Below are positions 19,378 through 27,352 of a stretch of 64,000 bases of DNA, piece by piece. Both the position numbers and the translations under genes were made by a program. This DNA comes from Pseudomonadota bacterium. Its GTDB lineage: Bacteria; Pseudomonadota; Gammaproteobacteria; Ga0077536. The notes under the pieces were generated by a model. It was not told the origin of the DNA. It did not search any database and saw only the letters and a list, made by a program, of their open reading frames with translations. The first letter of the stretch is position 1. Every line of letters begins with the position of its first letter. The stretch covers positions 62,001 to 126,000 of the forward strand of contig JADJYF010000003.1 of the NCBI GenBank assembly GCA_016719885.1. Direction: 5' to 3'.

Positions 19378-19900
19378 AGGAATGAGTGCCCGGCGCGCTC
19401 TGGCGGGCACGCTTGTCGTTGAAGTCGTAGAGGTAGACGTTCAAGCGCCGCTCGGCTTCGTCCTCGCGCACCATGTCGGCCTGGCTGATGGTGGCATTCG
19501 GCAAGGGCTCGGCGCTCGGCGCCGTGACCGGCGCCGGGGCGCTGTTCTGTGCGACGGGGTTCAAGGCCGGGCCGGCGTCGGGTCGCGGCGCCGCTATGAT
19601 CAGCGCGACCGCCGCCAGGGCCGCGGCGGCGGCCAGGGCGAGCCCCACGCGCGGTGCGCGCGGCGGGCTCGAGGGTGCGGGGGCGTTGTGGGCGGGAAAG
19701 GCGACGACGTTGTCAGGGTAAGGTTGGGCGGCGATATCGGCGGGTTCGGCGGCGCTGGCGCGCAGCGCGTCGCCGATCAGATGGTAGCGGCCCCAGGCGG
19801 CGCGAGCCCGCGGTTCAGCCAGTACTTCGTCCAGCGCAGCGCGCGTTTCGTCGCCGGGCAGCTCATCATCGATCAGGGCTGAGAGTCGTTCATCATTCAT
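19346..19900 (-). CDS. rseA: Anti-sigma-E factor RseA/MucA
   Basis: A 184-residue inner-membrane protein that holds RpoE inactive. The cytoplasmic anti-sigma domain is MNDERLSALIDDELPGDETR through WGRYHLIGDALR (1-48); a membrane helix follows at about residues 85-104 (VGLALAAAAALAAVALIIAA), then a periplasmic tail expected to bind RseB. The ATG at 19900 is 14 bp after the rpoE stop; the longer frame upstream lies inside rpoE. The order and overlaps indicate one operon under RpoE control. Confidence 0.92.
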   Translation of the reverse strand: MNDERLSALIDDELPGDETRAALDEVLAEPRARAAWGRYHLIGDALRASAAEPADIAAQPYPDNVVAFPAHNAPAPSSPPRAPRVGLALAAAAALAAVALIIAAPRPDAGPALNPVAQNSAPAPVTAPSAEPLPNATISQADMVREDEAERRLNVYLYDFNDKRARQSAPGTHSYVHIVGFERP

Positions 19901-19914
19901 GGTCCCGCACCTCG

Positions 19915-20496
19915 TCAATCTTCCAGCAGCGGTTTCAATCGCAGGTCCACGGCCTCGCGCGCGCGGAAAATGCGCGAACGTACCGTGCCTATCGGACAAT
20001 CCATGACTGTCGCTATTTCTTCGTAACTCAGGCCGTCCACTTCCCGCAGCATGATGGCGGTGCGCAAATCGTCGGGCAACTTGGCTATCGCATCAATCAC
20101 GGTCTGGCGGATCTCTTCGGTCAAGAGCAGGCGTTCGGGCGTCTCGAGCGTGGACTGCATGTCCTCGATCTCGAACTGCTCGCCGTCCTCGTTGCTGCCG
20201 AGGTCGACGTCGCTAGGACGCCGCGCGGCGGCCACCAGGTGGTTCTTCGCGGTGTTGATCGCAATGCGATACAGCCACGTGTAGAACGCACTCTCGCCCC
20301 TGAAATTCGGCAGCGCCCGGTAAGCCTTGATGAACGCGTCCTGGGCAACGTCGAGAGCGTCGGCAGGCTCGCGTACATAGCGGCCTACGAGCTTGACGAT
20401 GCGGTGCTGATACTTGAGTACCAGCAGATCGAATGCGGACTTGTCACCGTGCTGTACCCGCGCCACCAATTCGGTATCGGTCATGCTGTCGCCCAT
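19915..20496 (-). CDS. rpoE: RNA polymerase sigma-E factor (RpoE/AlgU)
   Basis: An ECF sigma factor of 193 residues, very close to E. coli RpoE and Pseudomonas AlgU. Region 2 has QDAFIKAYRALPNFRGESAFYTWLYRIAINTAKN; region 4 has DLRTAIMLREVDGLSYEEIATVMDCPIGTVRSRIFRARE as the helix-turn-helix. It controls envelope stress genes. A second ATG lies at 20484 and either could be used. It is the first gene of the operon, divergent from nadB, and has a matching sigma-E-type promoter upstream. Confidence 0.97.
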   Translation of the reverse strand: MGDSMTDTELVARVQHGDKSAFDLLVLKYQHRIVKLVGRYVREPADALDVAQDAFIKAYRALPNFRGESAFYTWLYRIAINTAKNHLVAAARRPSDVDLGSNEDGEQFEIEDMQSTLETPERLLLTEEIRQTVIDAIAKLPDDLRTAIMLREVDGLSYEEIATVMDCPIGTVRSRIFRAREAVDLRLKPLLED

Positions 20497-20548
20497 CGCC
20501 GCACTAAGCCTGTATCATGGCGTTGGCGCCGGGCGCAAACTCAAATCG

Positions 20549-20575
20549 GTTGACCATCGGGGGCTGGGTAAGTTC
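20549..20575 (-). promoter_or_regulatory. Candidate sigma-E-type promoter of rpoE
   Basis: On the reverse strand, GAACTT (20570-20575) is followed after exactly 16 bp by TCAAC (20549-20553). This fits the sigma-E/AlgU pattern GAACTT-N16/17-TCNNA-like. Transcription would begin near 20543, giving a leader of about 47 nt before the rpoE ATG. Autoregulation by RpoE is well known in E. coli and Pseudomonas; here it is inferred from the motif. Confidence 0.7.
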
Positions 20576-20714
20576 GTGGTGGCACAGGATCGGGCCAGGC
20601 ACAGAATTTAGCAAGCGTAACCGTAGACCAGCGCGCGCCGATCGCCGGCCCGGCTGCTTGGCAAGACTTGAGGACGCCCGTCGAGTTCCGCGGCCCCTCG
20701 TTTGGAAACATCCA

Positions 20715-22328
20715 ATGACGCGATCGGAATCCTGCGATGTCATGGTCATCGGCAGCGGCGCAGCCGGCCTGTCCCTGGCCCTGACCCTCGCCGCGCGTGA
20801 CCACCGCGTGGTGGTGCTGAGCAAGAACATCGCCAGTGAAAGCGCCACGCTCTACGCCCAGGGCGGCGTGTCGGCGGTGATGGACCATGCCGATTCCATC
20901 GAATCGCACATCGAGGACACCCTGATCGCCGGCGCCGGCCTGTGTCGACGCGAGGCCGTGGAATTCATCGTGCGGCATGGCCGCGAGCGCATCGAGTGGC
21001 TGATAGCCCAGGGCGTGCCCTTCACCACCCGCACCTCGAAGTCCGGCGCGGTCGAGGTGCATCTCACCCGCGAGGGTGGTCACAGCCATCGCCGCGTGGT
21101 GCACGCCGCCGACGCCACCGGTCGCGCCATCGAAATCACTTTGCTCGAGCGGGTGCGGGCCAATCCCAACATCACCCTGCTCGAACGGCACATGGCCATC
21201 GACCTGGTCAGCTCCGGCAAGCTCGGTTCGGTGCCTGACCGCTGCGTCGGCGCCTACGTGTTCGATGTCGAGCATCAACTGGTCAAGACCATCGCGGCGC
21301 GCTGCTGCGTGCTGGCGACCGGCGGCGCCGGCAAGGTCTACCTCTATACCAGCAATCCGGATGTCGCCACCGGCGACGGCATCGGCATGGCCTGGCGCGC
21401 CGGCTGCGCGGTGGCCAACATGGAATTCGTGCAGTTCCACCCAACCTGCCTCTACCACCCGCAGGCCAAGACCTTCCTGTTGACCGAGGCCTTGCGCGGC
21501 GAAGGCGGCGTGCTGCGGCTGGAGAACGGCGAACGCTTCATGCCCAAGTTCGACCCGCGCGCCGAACTCGCGCCGCGCGACATCGTGGCGCGCGCCATCG
21601 ACCACGAGATGAAACGCCTGGGCCTCGATTGCGTTTACCTCGACGTCACCCACAAGCCGCGCGAGTTCATCCTCGAACACTTCCCGACCGTCTACGAAGA
21701 GTGCCGCAAGTACGGCATCGACATGACCGTCGACCCGATCCCGGTGGTGCCGGCGGCACATTATTTATGTGGCGGCGTGGTGACCGACACCGGGGGGCGC
21801 ACCTCCCTGCCCGGCCTGTATGCCATCGGCGAAGTGGCGTGCACCGGCCTGCATGGCGCCAACCGCATGGCCAGCAACTCGCTGCTGGAGTGCCTGGTGA
21901 TGGGCGACGCGGCGGCGGCCTCGATCCTCACCGCGCTGCAGTCGCGTGAACCGGCCATCGACATCCCGCCGTGGGACGAGAGCCAGGTGACGGACGCCGA
22001 CGAAGAAGTGGTGGTGTCCCATAACTGGGACGAGTTGCGACGCCTGATGTGGGATTACGTCGGCATCGTGCGTACCACCAAGCGCCTCAAGCGCGCGCGC
22101 CGACGCGTCGAACTGCTGCATGCCGAGATCAGCGAGTTCTACGGCAATTTCCGCGTCACCGGTGACCTCATCGAGCTGCGCAACCTGGTGCAGGTGGCAG
22201 AACTCATCATCCGCGCGGCGCTCAAGCGTCGCGAGAGCCGTGGCCTGCACTACACGCTCGATTATCCCGCCACCGATGACGTCAACTACCGGCGCGACAC
22301 GGTGCTGCGCGCCGGCGATTTCAGTTGA
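20715..22328 (+). CDS. nadB: L-aspartate oxidase
   Basis: NadB is an FAD enzyme that oxidises L-aspartate to iminoaspartate, the first step of bacterial NAD synthesis. Length is 537 residues from the ATG at 20715 (MTRSESCDVMVIGSGAAG); upstream codons in the same frame are not part of it. Motifs: the FAD-binding GSGAAGLSLALTLA, ATLYAQGGVSAVMD, THREGGHSHRRVVHA-like LTREGGHSHRRVVHAAD, NMEFVQFHPTCLY, and GLHGANRMASNSLLECLV. The divergent nadB/rpoE arrangement is that of Pseudomonas. Confidence 0.97.
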   Translation: MTRSESCDVMVIGSGAAGLSLALTLAARDHRVVVLSKNIASESATLYAQGGVSAVMDHADSIESHIEDTLIAGAGLCRREAVEFIVRHGRERIEWLIAQGVPFTTRTSKSGAVEVHLTREGGHSHRRVVHAADATGRAIEITLLERVRANPNITLLERHMAIDLVSSGKLGSVPDRCVGAYVFDVEHQLVKTIAARCCVLATGGAGKVYLYTSNPDVATGDGIGMAWRAGCAVANMEFVQFHPTCLYHPQAKTFLLTEALRGEGGVLRLENGERFMPKFDPRAELAPRDIVARAIDHEMKRLGLDCVYLDVTHKPREFILEHFPTVYEECRKYGIDMTVDPIPVVPAAHYLCGGVVTDTGGRTSLPGLYAIGEVACTGLHGANRMASNSLLECLVMGDAAAASILTALQSREPAIDIPPWDESQVTDADEEVVVSHNWDELRRLMWDYVGIVRTTKRLKRARRRVELLHAEISEFYGNFRVTGDLIELRNLVQVAELIIRAALKRRESRGLHYTLDYPATDDVNYRRDTVLRAGDFS

Positions 22329-22345
22329 ACCAAGATCACGAGCAC

Positions 22346-23080
22346 ATGACCCATAGCGGCGAACTGGCGGGCAAGACCGTCCTCATCACCGGCGCGAGCC
22401 GCGGTATAGGCCAGGCGGTCGCGAAGGCGGCGGCGGCGGCCGGCGCCACAACCCTCTTGTGCGCGCGTGACGTGCGCGCGCTCGAAGCCATTGCCGACGC
22501 CATCGAAGCGGCGGGCGGCCCGGCGCCGATCCTCGCGCCAGTCAACCTCGAAACCGCCAGCCTCGCCGACTACGGCGAACTGGCGGACCTGGTCGCCGCG
22601 CGCTGCGGCTGCCTCGATGGCCTGGTCTTCAATGCCGCGGCCCTCGGCGAACTGGCGCCGCTCGCGAGCTACGACCCGGTGACCTGGGCACGGGTATTCC
22701 AGGTCAACGTGCACAGCGTGTTCCTGATGTTGCAAACCCTGCTGCCCTTGGCCATGGCAGCGCCCTCGGCATCGGTGTTGTTCACGCTGGCCGCCGAAGG
22801 CATGGGCGGCAAACCGCATTGGGGCGCCTACGGCGCGTCCAAGTTCGCATTGCGTGGCCTGTTCGAAATGCTGGCGGCCGAGCATGTGAACAGCGCGTCC
22901 CTGCATGTCAACGCCGTGCTGCCGCCACCGACGCGTACGCGCCTGCGCCAGGCGGCCTACCCGGCCGAGCATCCGGGCGCGCTCGCCGATCCGGCCGTCA
23001 TCGCCCCTCATTACATCCGCCTGCTGAGCACGCGCGCCGCCGACCAGCGCGGGCGACTGCTGACGATTCCTGCCACCTGA
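22346..23080 (+). CDS. Short-chain dehydrogenase/reductase, YciK-like, catalytic Ser replaced
   Basis: A 244-residue classical SDR with the cofactor loop TGASRGIGQAVAKAA, LVFNAAALGEL, and the active-site YGASK (Tyr and Lys present). It is closest in outline to E. coli YciK (LVFTSSSVG...WGAYAASK). At the position 13 residues before the Tyr, where SDRs have the catalytic Ser, this protein has Ala (VLFTLAAEGMGGKPHWGAYGASK read in parts). It may therefore not act as a normal reductase. The ATG at 22346 is preferred; a TTG at 22325 overlaps the nadB stop. It is probably co-transcribed with nadB. Confidence 0.85.
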   Translation: MTHSGELAGKTVLITGASRGIGQAVAKAAAAAGATTLLCARDVRALEAIADAIEAAGGPAPILAPVNLETASLADYGELADLVAARCGCLDGLVFNAAALGELAPLASYDPVTWARVFQVNVHSVFLMLQTLLPLAMAAPSASVLFTLAAEGMGGKPHWGAYGASKFALRGLFEMLAAEHVNSASLHVNAVLPPPTRTRLRQAAYPAEHPGALADPAVIAPHYIRLLSTRAADQRGRLLTIPAT

Positions 23081-23091
23081 GCCGGCTCGCT

Positions 23092-23110
23092 GCCGGCAAT
23101 TGTTGCCGGC
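23092..23110 (+). terminator. Hairpin after the SDR gene
   Basis: GCCGGCAA (23092-23099) pairs perfectly with TTGCCGGC (23103-23110) around a 3-nt loop, 12 bp after the SDR stop. No T-run follows. It may end the nadB-SDR transcript or stabilise its 3' end. Confidence 0.45.
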
Positions 23111-23289
23111 CAGTTGCGGATTTCCGTCACGAGTCGGACACAAGGCCTTGAAAAACGTGTCGGGAAATTGACCCGTGCCGCCTCCGAGACGGCCTGTTGG
23201 CGCCACCAGCCTGCCGCCGGCGCGCGATGGCGCGGCGCAATCCCGCTGAAAACAGGGGTTTTGCAAGACCACCCAGGTTTTGCAACAGA

Positions 23290-23306
23290 TTGGCACGAAT
23301 CTCGCT
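23290..23306 (+). promoter_or_regulatory. Candidate sigma-54 (-24/-12) promoter of the diguanylate cyclase
   Basis: TTGGCACG (23290-23297), AATC, TCGCT (23302-23306) matches the sigma-54 consensus YTGGCACG-N4-TTGCW except for one base in the -12 box. GG and GC have the right spacing. Transcription would start near 23316, leaving about 35 nt with GGAACGAAAGCG before the ATG at 23351. Upstream are two copies of GGTTTTGCAA (23257-23266, 23276-23285) and an inverted repeat CGGACAC/GTGTCGG (23135-23141, 23157-23163) at about -170, a typical distance for an activator site. Confidence 0.5.
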
Positions 23307-23350
23307 AAGAGACCTTCGCCTAACTCAGGACGTGGCTGGGAACGAAAGCG

Positions 23351-24319
23351 ATGAGCACACCAATAAAGCAAGTCATCGGCGCGGAACCGTGGCGCAGCGG
23401 CGCATTCGTCAACGAGATCTTGCCCTTCACCGCCGACCAGGCGAGTAGCAAGGACATCGTCTCGGACTCGACCAAACTGCGCATCGCCAACGCGCTGCAG
23501 TCCAGTCTGTACGTGCGCGACGTGATACGCGGCTTTGCCCGCGAGGTGCGGCGCATGGTGCGCGGCGTCTCGGTGCGTTACCGCAACAGCGTGCAGAAGG
23601 TCTCGATAGACGATGGTACGCGCGAGCTCAACACCTATACCTACGAACTGACCCTGGTCGGGCGCTACCTTGGCGAAATCACCTTCTCACGCGCCAGCGT
23701 GCTGGCCGAAAGCGAATTGCAGGTACTGGAAGTCCTGCTCTGCACCCTCATTTACCCGCTGCGCAATTCGCTGCAATACGAACGCGCGCTCAAGATTGCC
23801 CTCAAGGATCCGCTGACCGGCGTCAACAACCGCGCAATGCTGAGTGCGCAGCTGAAACACCATATCTCGCTCGCCCAGCGCCAGTTGTCACCGCTGTCGC
23901 TCTTGATCATCGACATCGACCACTTCAAGACCATCAACGACCGCTTCGGTCACATCGTCGGCGACGTGGTGCTCACGCAGATCGCCAACCAGATCGTCAA
24001 ATGCACGCGCACCAGCGACGGCGTGTACCGCTACGGCGGTGAAGAATTCGTGGTCATCCTGCCCAGCACCGGCACCGCCGGCGCGGAGCTGTTGGCCGAG
24101 CGCATTCGTGGCGAGATCGAGGCCATGCAGGTCGAGTCCCTGCCGCCGGCCGAAAGGGTCACGGCCAGCATCGGCGTTGCCCATTTCGTCAACGGCGAAT
24201 CCCATGGCGAACTCATGCAGCGCGCCGACGACCTGCTCCTGATCGCCAAGCGCGGCGGCCGCAATCGCGTGGTGGTGGCCGACCCTAGCTGGGATCCGCA
24301 GCCGACAACCAGTCCGTAA
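23351..24319 (+). CDS. Diguanylate cyclase (GGDEF) with I-site
   Basis: A 322-residue soluble diguanylate cyclase that should make c-di-GMP from two GTP. The C-terminal GGDEF domain (about 152-312) has DPLTGVNNRAML, the metal ligand in IIDIDHFK, the active-site GGEEF (229-233), and the inhibitory-site RTSD (220-223) exactly five residues upstream, so product inhibition is expected. The N-terminal 150 residues have no membrane segment; they resemble a small alpha/beta sensor domain of unknown ligand. A GGAACGAAAGCG stretch precedes the ATG. Its 3' end overlaps ligA (opposite strand) by 35 bp. Confidence 0.9.
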   Translation: MSTPIKQVIGAEPWRSGAFVNEILPFTADQASSKDIVSDSTKLRIANALQSSLYVRDVIRGFAREVRRMVRGVSVRYRNSVQKVSIDDGTRELNTYTYELTLVGRYLGEITFSRASVLAESELQVLEVLLCTLIYPLRNSLQYERALKIALKDPLTGVNNRAMLSAQLKHHISLAQRQLSPLSLLIIDIDHFKTINDRFGHIVGDVVLTQIANQIVKCTRTSDGVYRYGGEEFVVILPSTGTAGAELLAERIRGEIEAMQVESLPPAERVTASIGVAHFVNGESHGELMQRADDLLLIAKRGGRNRVVVADPSWDPQPTTSP

Positions 24320-26276
24320 TTCTCGCCGGCTCGGCCAGCAGCGCTTCGAGCGCCGCTTCGTCCAGCACTGGTATACCGAGCGCAAGCGCTTTGTCGAGCT
24401 TGCTGCCGGCTTCTTCACCGGCCACCACCAGGCTGGTTTTCTTCGATACCGAACCGGCCACGTGGGCGCCCAGCGCCTGCAGCCTGGCCTTGGCGTCGTC
24501 CCGCGACCAGTTCGGCAAAGTGCCGGTCAATACCACTGTCACCCCTTTCAAAGGCAATAGCTCGGGCGGCGCCACTTCGAACTCCGGCCAGTGCACGCCT
24601 TGCGCCACCAGTCGGTCGACCAAGGCCTGGTTGTCCGCATCGCGGAACCATGCGGCGATGCTGGCCGCCACCACCGGCCCGATGTCGTTGACCGCTTCCA
24701 GCGCTTCTTCGTCGGCGGCTCGCAGACGCTCGAGACTGCCGAAGGCGGCGGCGAGATTGGCGGCGGTGGCCTCGCCCACTTCGCGTATGCCGAGTCCATG
24801 CAGCAGGCGCGGCAGGCTGGTGGCCTTGCTGCGCTCGATGGCGGCGATGACGTTGGCGGCGGACTTCTCGCCCATGCGTTCCAGCGCCGCCAATTGCTCG
24901 ACGCTCAAGGTGTAGAGATCGGCGACGTCGGTGACCAGCCCGGCCTGTACCAGCTGCTCAATGAGTTTTTCGCCGAGGCCCTCGATGTCGAGCGCGCGAC
25001 GCGAAGCGAAATGGATGATGGCCTGCACGCGCGCGGCGAGGTCCTGGTCCGGCACGCTGCTCGGCAACTCGTAGGGCACGCTGTCGGCCGGCCGTTCCTC
25101 GAGCACCACGCGCACGACCTCGGGGATCACGTCGCCCGCGCGTCTCACCACCACCAGGTCGCCCACGCGTACGTCCTTGCGCCGGATCTCGTCGGCGTTG
25201 TGCAAGGTCGCATTGGTGACGGTGACCCCCCCCACCAGCACCGGCTCGAGCCGTGCCACCGGCGTCAGCGCACCGGTCCGTCCGACCTGAACATCGATGC
25301 CCAGCACGCGCGTGGTGCGTTCGTCGGGCGGAAACTTGAAGGCCACCGCCCAGCGCGGCGCGCGCGCCACGAAGCCCAGCCGTTCCTGCTGGGCGAGCGC
25401 GTCGACCTTGTAGACTATGCCGTCGATTTCGTAGCCGAGCTCGGCGCGGCGCGCGCCGAGTTCCTGGTAGTAGGCCAGCGACTGCTCGACGCCTTCGACC
25501 CGCCGGCTTTCGGATGAGACCCGCAGTCCGAGTTCGCGCAGGTAGGCGAGCGTCGACCATTGGGTGTCAGGCCGCGCGGCGGCATCGAATTGACCGATGC
25601 CGTAGCAGCACATGGTCAGCGGACGCGTGGCGGTGATGTTGGGGTCGAGCTGACGCAGGCTGCCGGCCGCGGCATTGCGCGGATTGGCGAAGGTCTTGAG
25701 GCCCGCCGCCTCCTGGCGCGCATTCATGGCGTGGAAGCCACGCTTGTCCATGTAGATCTCGCCGCGCACTTCGATCAAGGCTGGGGTGGCGCGCAGACGC
25801 AGGGGAATGGCGCGGATGGTGCGCACGTTGGCGGTGACGTCCTCGCCGGTCGTGCCGTCGCCGCGCGTCGCGGCGCGCACCAGCACGCCGTGCTCGTAGA
25901 TGAGACTGATGGCGAGACCGTCGAGCTTGGGCTCGGCGACGAACTCGATGCTCTCCACGCCCAACTGCTCGGCGCAGCGGCGATGGAAGTCACCGAACTC
26001 CTCGGCATCGAACACGTTCGACAGCGACAGCATCGGCAGCGGGTGGCGCACCGGCGCAAACTGGCTGGCCGGCGCCCCGCCCACGCGCTGGGTCGGTGAG
26101 TCGGGACTGACCAGCTCCGCGTGGCGCGCCTCCAGCACTTCCAGTTCGCGCATCAGCGCGTCGTATTCGGCGTCCGCGACCAGCGGGTCGTCGAGCACGT
26201 AATACTGGTAGCTGTGCCGTTCCAGTTCCCGTTTCAGGAACTCGGCGCGGCGTCGCGCCTCGTCAACGGCGGCCAT
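24285..26276 (-). CDS. ligA: NAD-dependent DNA ligase LigA lacking the zinc-finger segment
   Basis: LigA seals nicks using NAD+. The 663-residue protein has domain Ia (HSYQYYVLDDPLVADAEYD), the adenylation domain with Lys117 in AEPKLDG, the OB fold (GRTGALTPVARLEPV), a helix-hairpin-helix domain (GIREVGEATAANLAAAFG) and a BRCT domain (GVTVVLTGTLPNWSRDDAKA). Between ERPADS (about 395) and IIHFASRRALDIEGLG (about 420), the roughly 18 residues with the four zinc-binding Cys of other LigA proteins are absent; no Cys occurs after residue 224. The frame is intact. The ATG at 26276 overlaps zipA by 14 bp; the longer frame upstream is inside zipA. Confidence 0.93.
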   Translation of the reverse strand: MAAVDEARRRAEFLKRELERHSYQYYVLDDPLVADAEYDALMRELEVLEARHAELVSPDSPTQRVGGAPASQFAPVRHPLPMLSLSNVFDAEEFGDFHRRCAEQLGVESIEFVAEPKLDGLAISLIYEHGVLVRAATRGDGTTGEDVTANVRTIRAIPLRLRATPALIEVRGEIYMDKRGFHAMNARQEAAGLKTFANPRNAAAGSLRQLDPNITATRPLTMCCYGIGQFDAAARPDTQWSTLAYLRELGLRVSSESRRVEGVEQSLAYYQELGARRAELGYEIDGIVYKVDALAQQERLGFVARAPRWAVAFKFPPDERTTRVLGIDVQVGRTGALTPVARLEPVLVGGVTVTNATLHNADEIRRKDVRVGDLVVVRRAGDVIPEVVRVVLEERPADSVPYELPSSVPDQDLAARVQAIIHFASRRALDIEGLGEKLIEQLVQAGLVTDVADLYTLSVEQLAALERMGEKSAANVIAAIERSKATSLPRLLHGLGIREVGEATAANLAAAFGSLERLRAADEEALEAVNDIGPVVAASIAAWFRDADNQALVDRLVAQGVHWPEFEVAPPELLPLKGVTVVLTGTLPNWSRDDAKARLQALGAHVAGSVSKKTSLVVAGEEAGSKLDKALALGIPVLDEAALEALLAEPARITDWLSAADPS

Positions 26277-27333
26277 GGGCGAAGCGCGCGGCGCGTTTGC
26301 GCAGCCGCGCGATGCTGGGCGGATCGAGCAGGTTCTTGGGATCGACATAGAGCTCGCCGCCGGTGAGCTCGGTCAGGCGTTGCGCGGTGTTCAACAGCAG
26401 TTCGAAGGCCACCGGCCCGTCCAGCGGCCCAGGCAATTGCAGGAACAGCGCCACGCCAGCGGTGCGAAAGGCCTCGATGCGGCGCATGTCGAAAGTGCCC
26501 GGCTCGAACATGTTGGCGGCGCTGAACACCGGGTTCTGGCATTTCAGCTCGCCGGCGCCGAAGTGATGGAAGATGGCCATGTCCCCGAACTGCATGCCGA
26601 CCGCGTTCAAGGCCTTGACCAGGGTCGTGCCGCTGAACTCCTTGCCCTCATGGGCGCGCACGTAGAGCGAGATGAGACCCGTCTCGGGCTCGGCGCTCGG
26701 CTCCTTGTAGGTGCGACGCCTGACGGCGGCGGGTTCGGGCGGCGCCGCGTCCAGCGGTTCGCCGAACAGGTCGAGCTGGTCGGTGCGCTTGCGCGCATTG
26801 CTCGGTTCGGGCGTTGGCGCGACGTCGTTGCGCACCGCCGGCAGCTCGGCCAGCGCTTCATGCTGGGGCGGCAACACGACGTCATGCGGCAGCTTGATGC
26901 TGGGCAGCGGCGGTTCATCTTCGACCGCCAGCGTTGACAGCGACGGCTCGCGCGGCGGCGGTGCCTGGAAATCGCCAGCGTCTTCGCTGGCGGCCGGTGT
27001 GCCGGGCTGCGCGGCCTGGGCCATGGCCGCGGCGGCGGCGCGCGCCTTGCCGATGAGGCCCTTGCGCGGCGCTGGCTTGACCGGCGGTACGTCGTCTGGT
27101 GACAGCGTGCGGATGGCGATGATTTCATCGAAACCTTCGCCGCGGCCGGTCAGCCTCGGCGTGTCGCCGCCATCATCCTCGCCGTCGTGCCGCAGCATGG
27201 CGTCCGGCATGTCCATGCGGAAGCGCCGGTCGTAATGCACGCGTGCATCGCGTCGACGCTTGATGGCGGTGAAGGCATAGACCGCCACCACGATGATGGC
27301 GCCGATGATCAGTAACAGGGTGCGCAGGGACAT
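26263..27333 (-). CDS. zipA: Cell division protein ZipA
   Basis: ZipA anchors FtsZ to the inner membrane and helps build the divisome. The 356-residue protein has an N-terminal membrane helix (MSLRTLLLIIGAIIVVAVYA), a charged segment, a long Pro/Ala-rich linker, and the FtsZ-binding domain from about residue 220 (GLISLYVRAHEGKEFSG, ALNAVGMQFGDMAIFHH, FRTAGVALFLQLPGPLDG, ELTGGELYVDP). It lies between smc and ligA on the same strand, the Pseudomonas arrangement, 19 bp after smc. Confidence 0.93.
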   Translation of the reverse strand: MSLRTLLLIIGAIIVVAVYAFTAIKRRRDARVHYDRRFRMDMPDAMLRHDGEDDGGDTPRLTGRGEGFDEIIAIRTLSPDDVPPVKPAPRKGLIGKARAAAAAMAQAAQPGTPAASEDAGDFQAPPPREPSLSTLAVEDEPPLPSIKLPHDVVLPPQHEALAELPAVRNDVAPTPEPSNARKRTDQLDLFGEPLDAAPPEPAAVRRRTYKEPSAEPETGLISLYVRAHEGKEFSGTTLVKALNAVGMQFGDMAIFHHFGAGELKCQNPVFSAANMFEPGTFDMRRIEAFRTAGVALFLQLPGPLDGPVAFELLLNTAQRLTELTGGELYVDPKNLLDPPSIARLRKRAARFAHGRR

Positions 27334-27352
27334 CGCGGCTGCGGGTGGGGCT

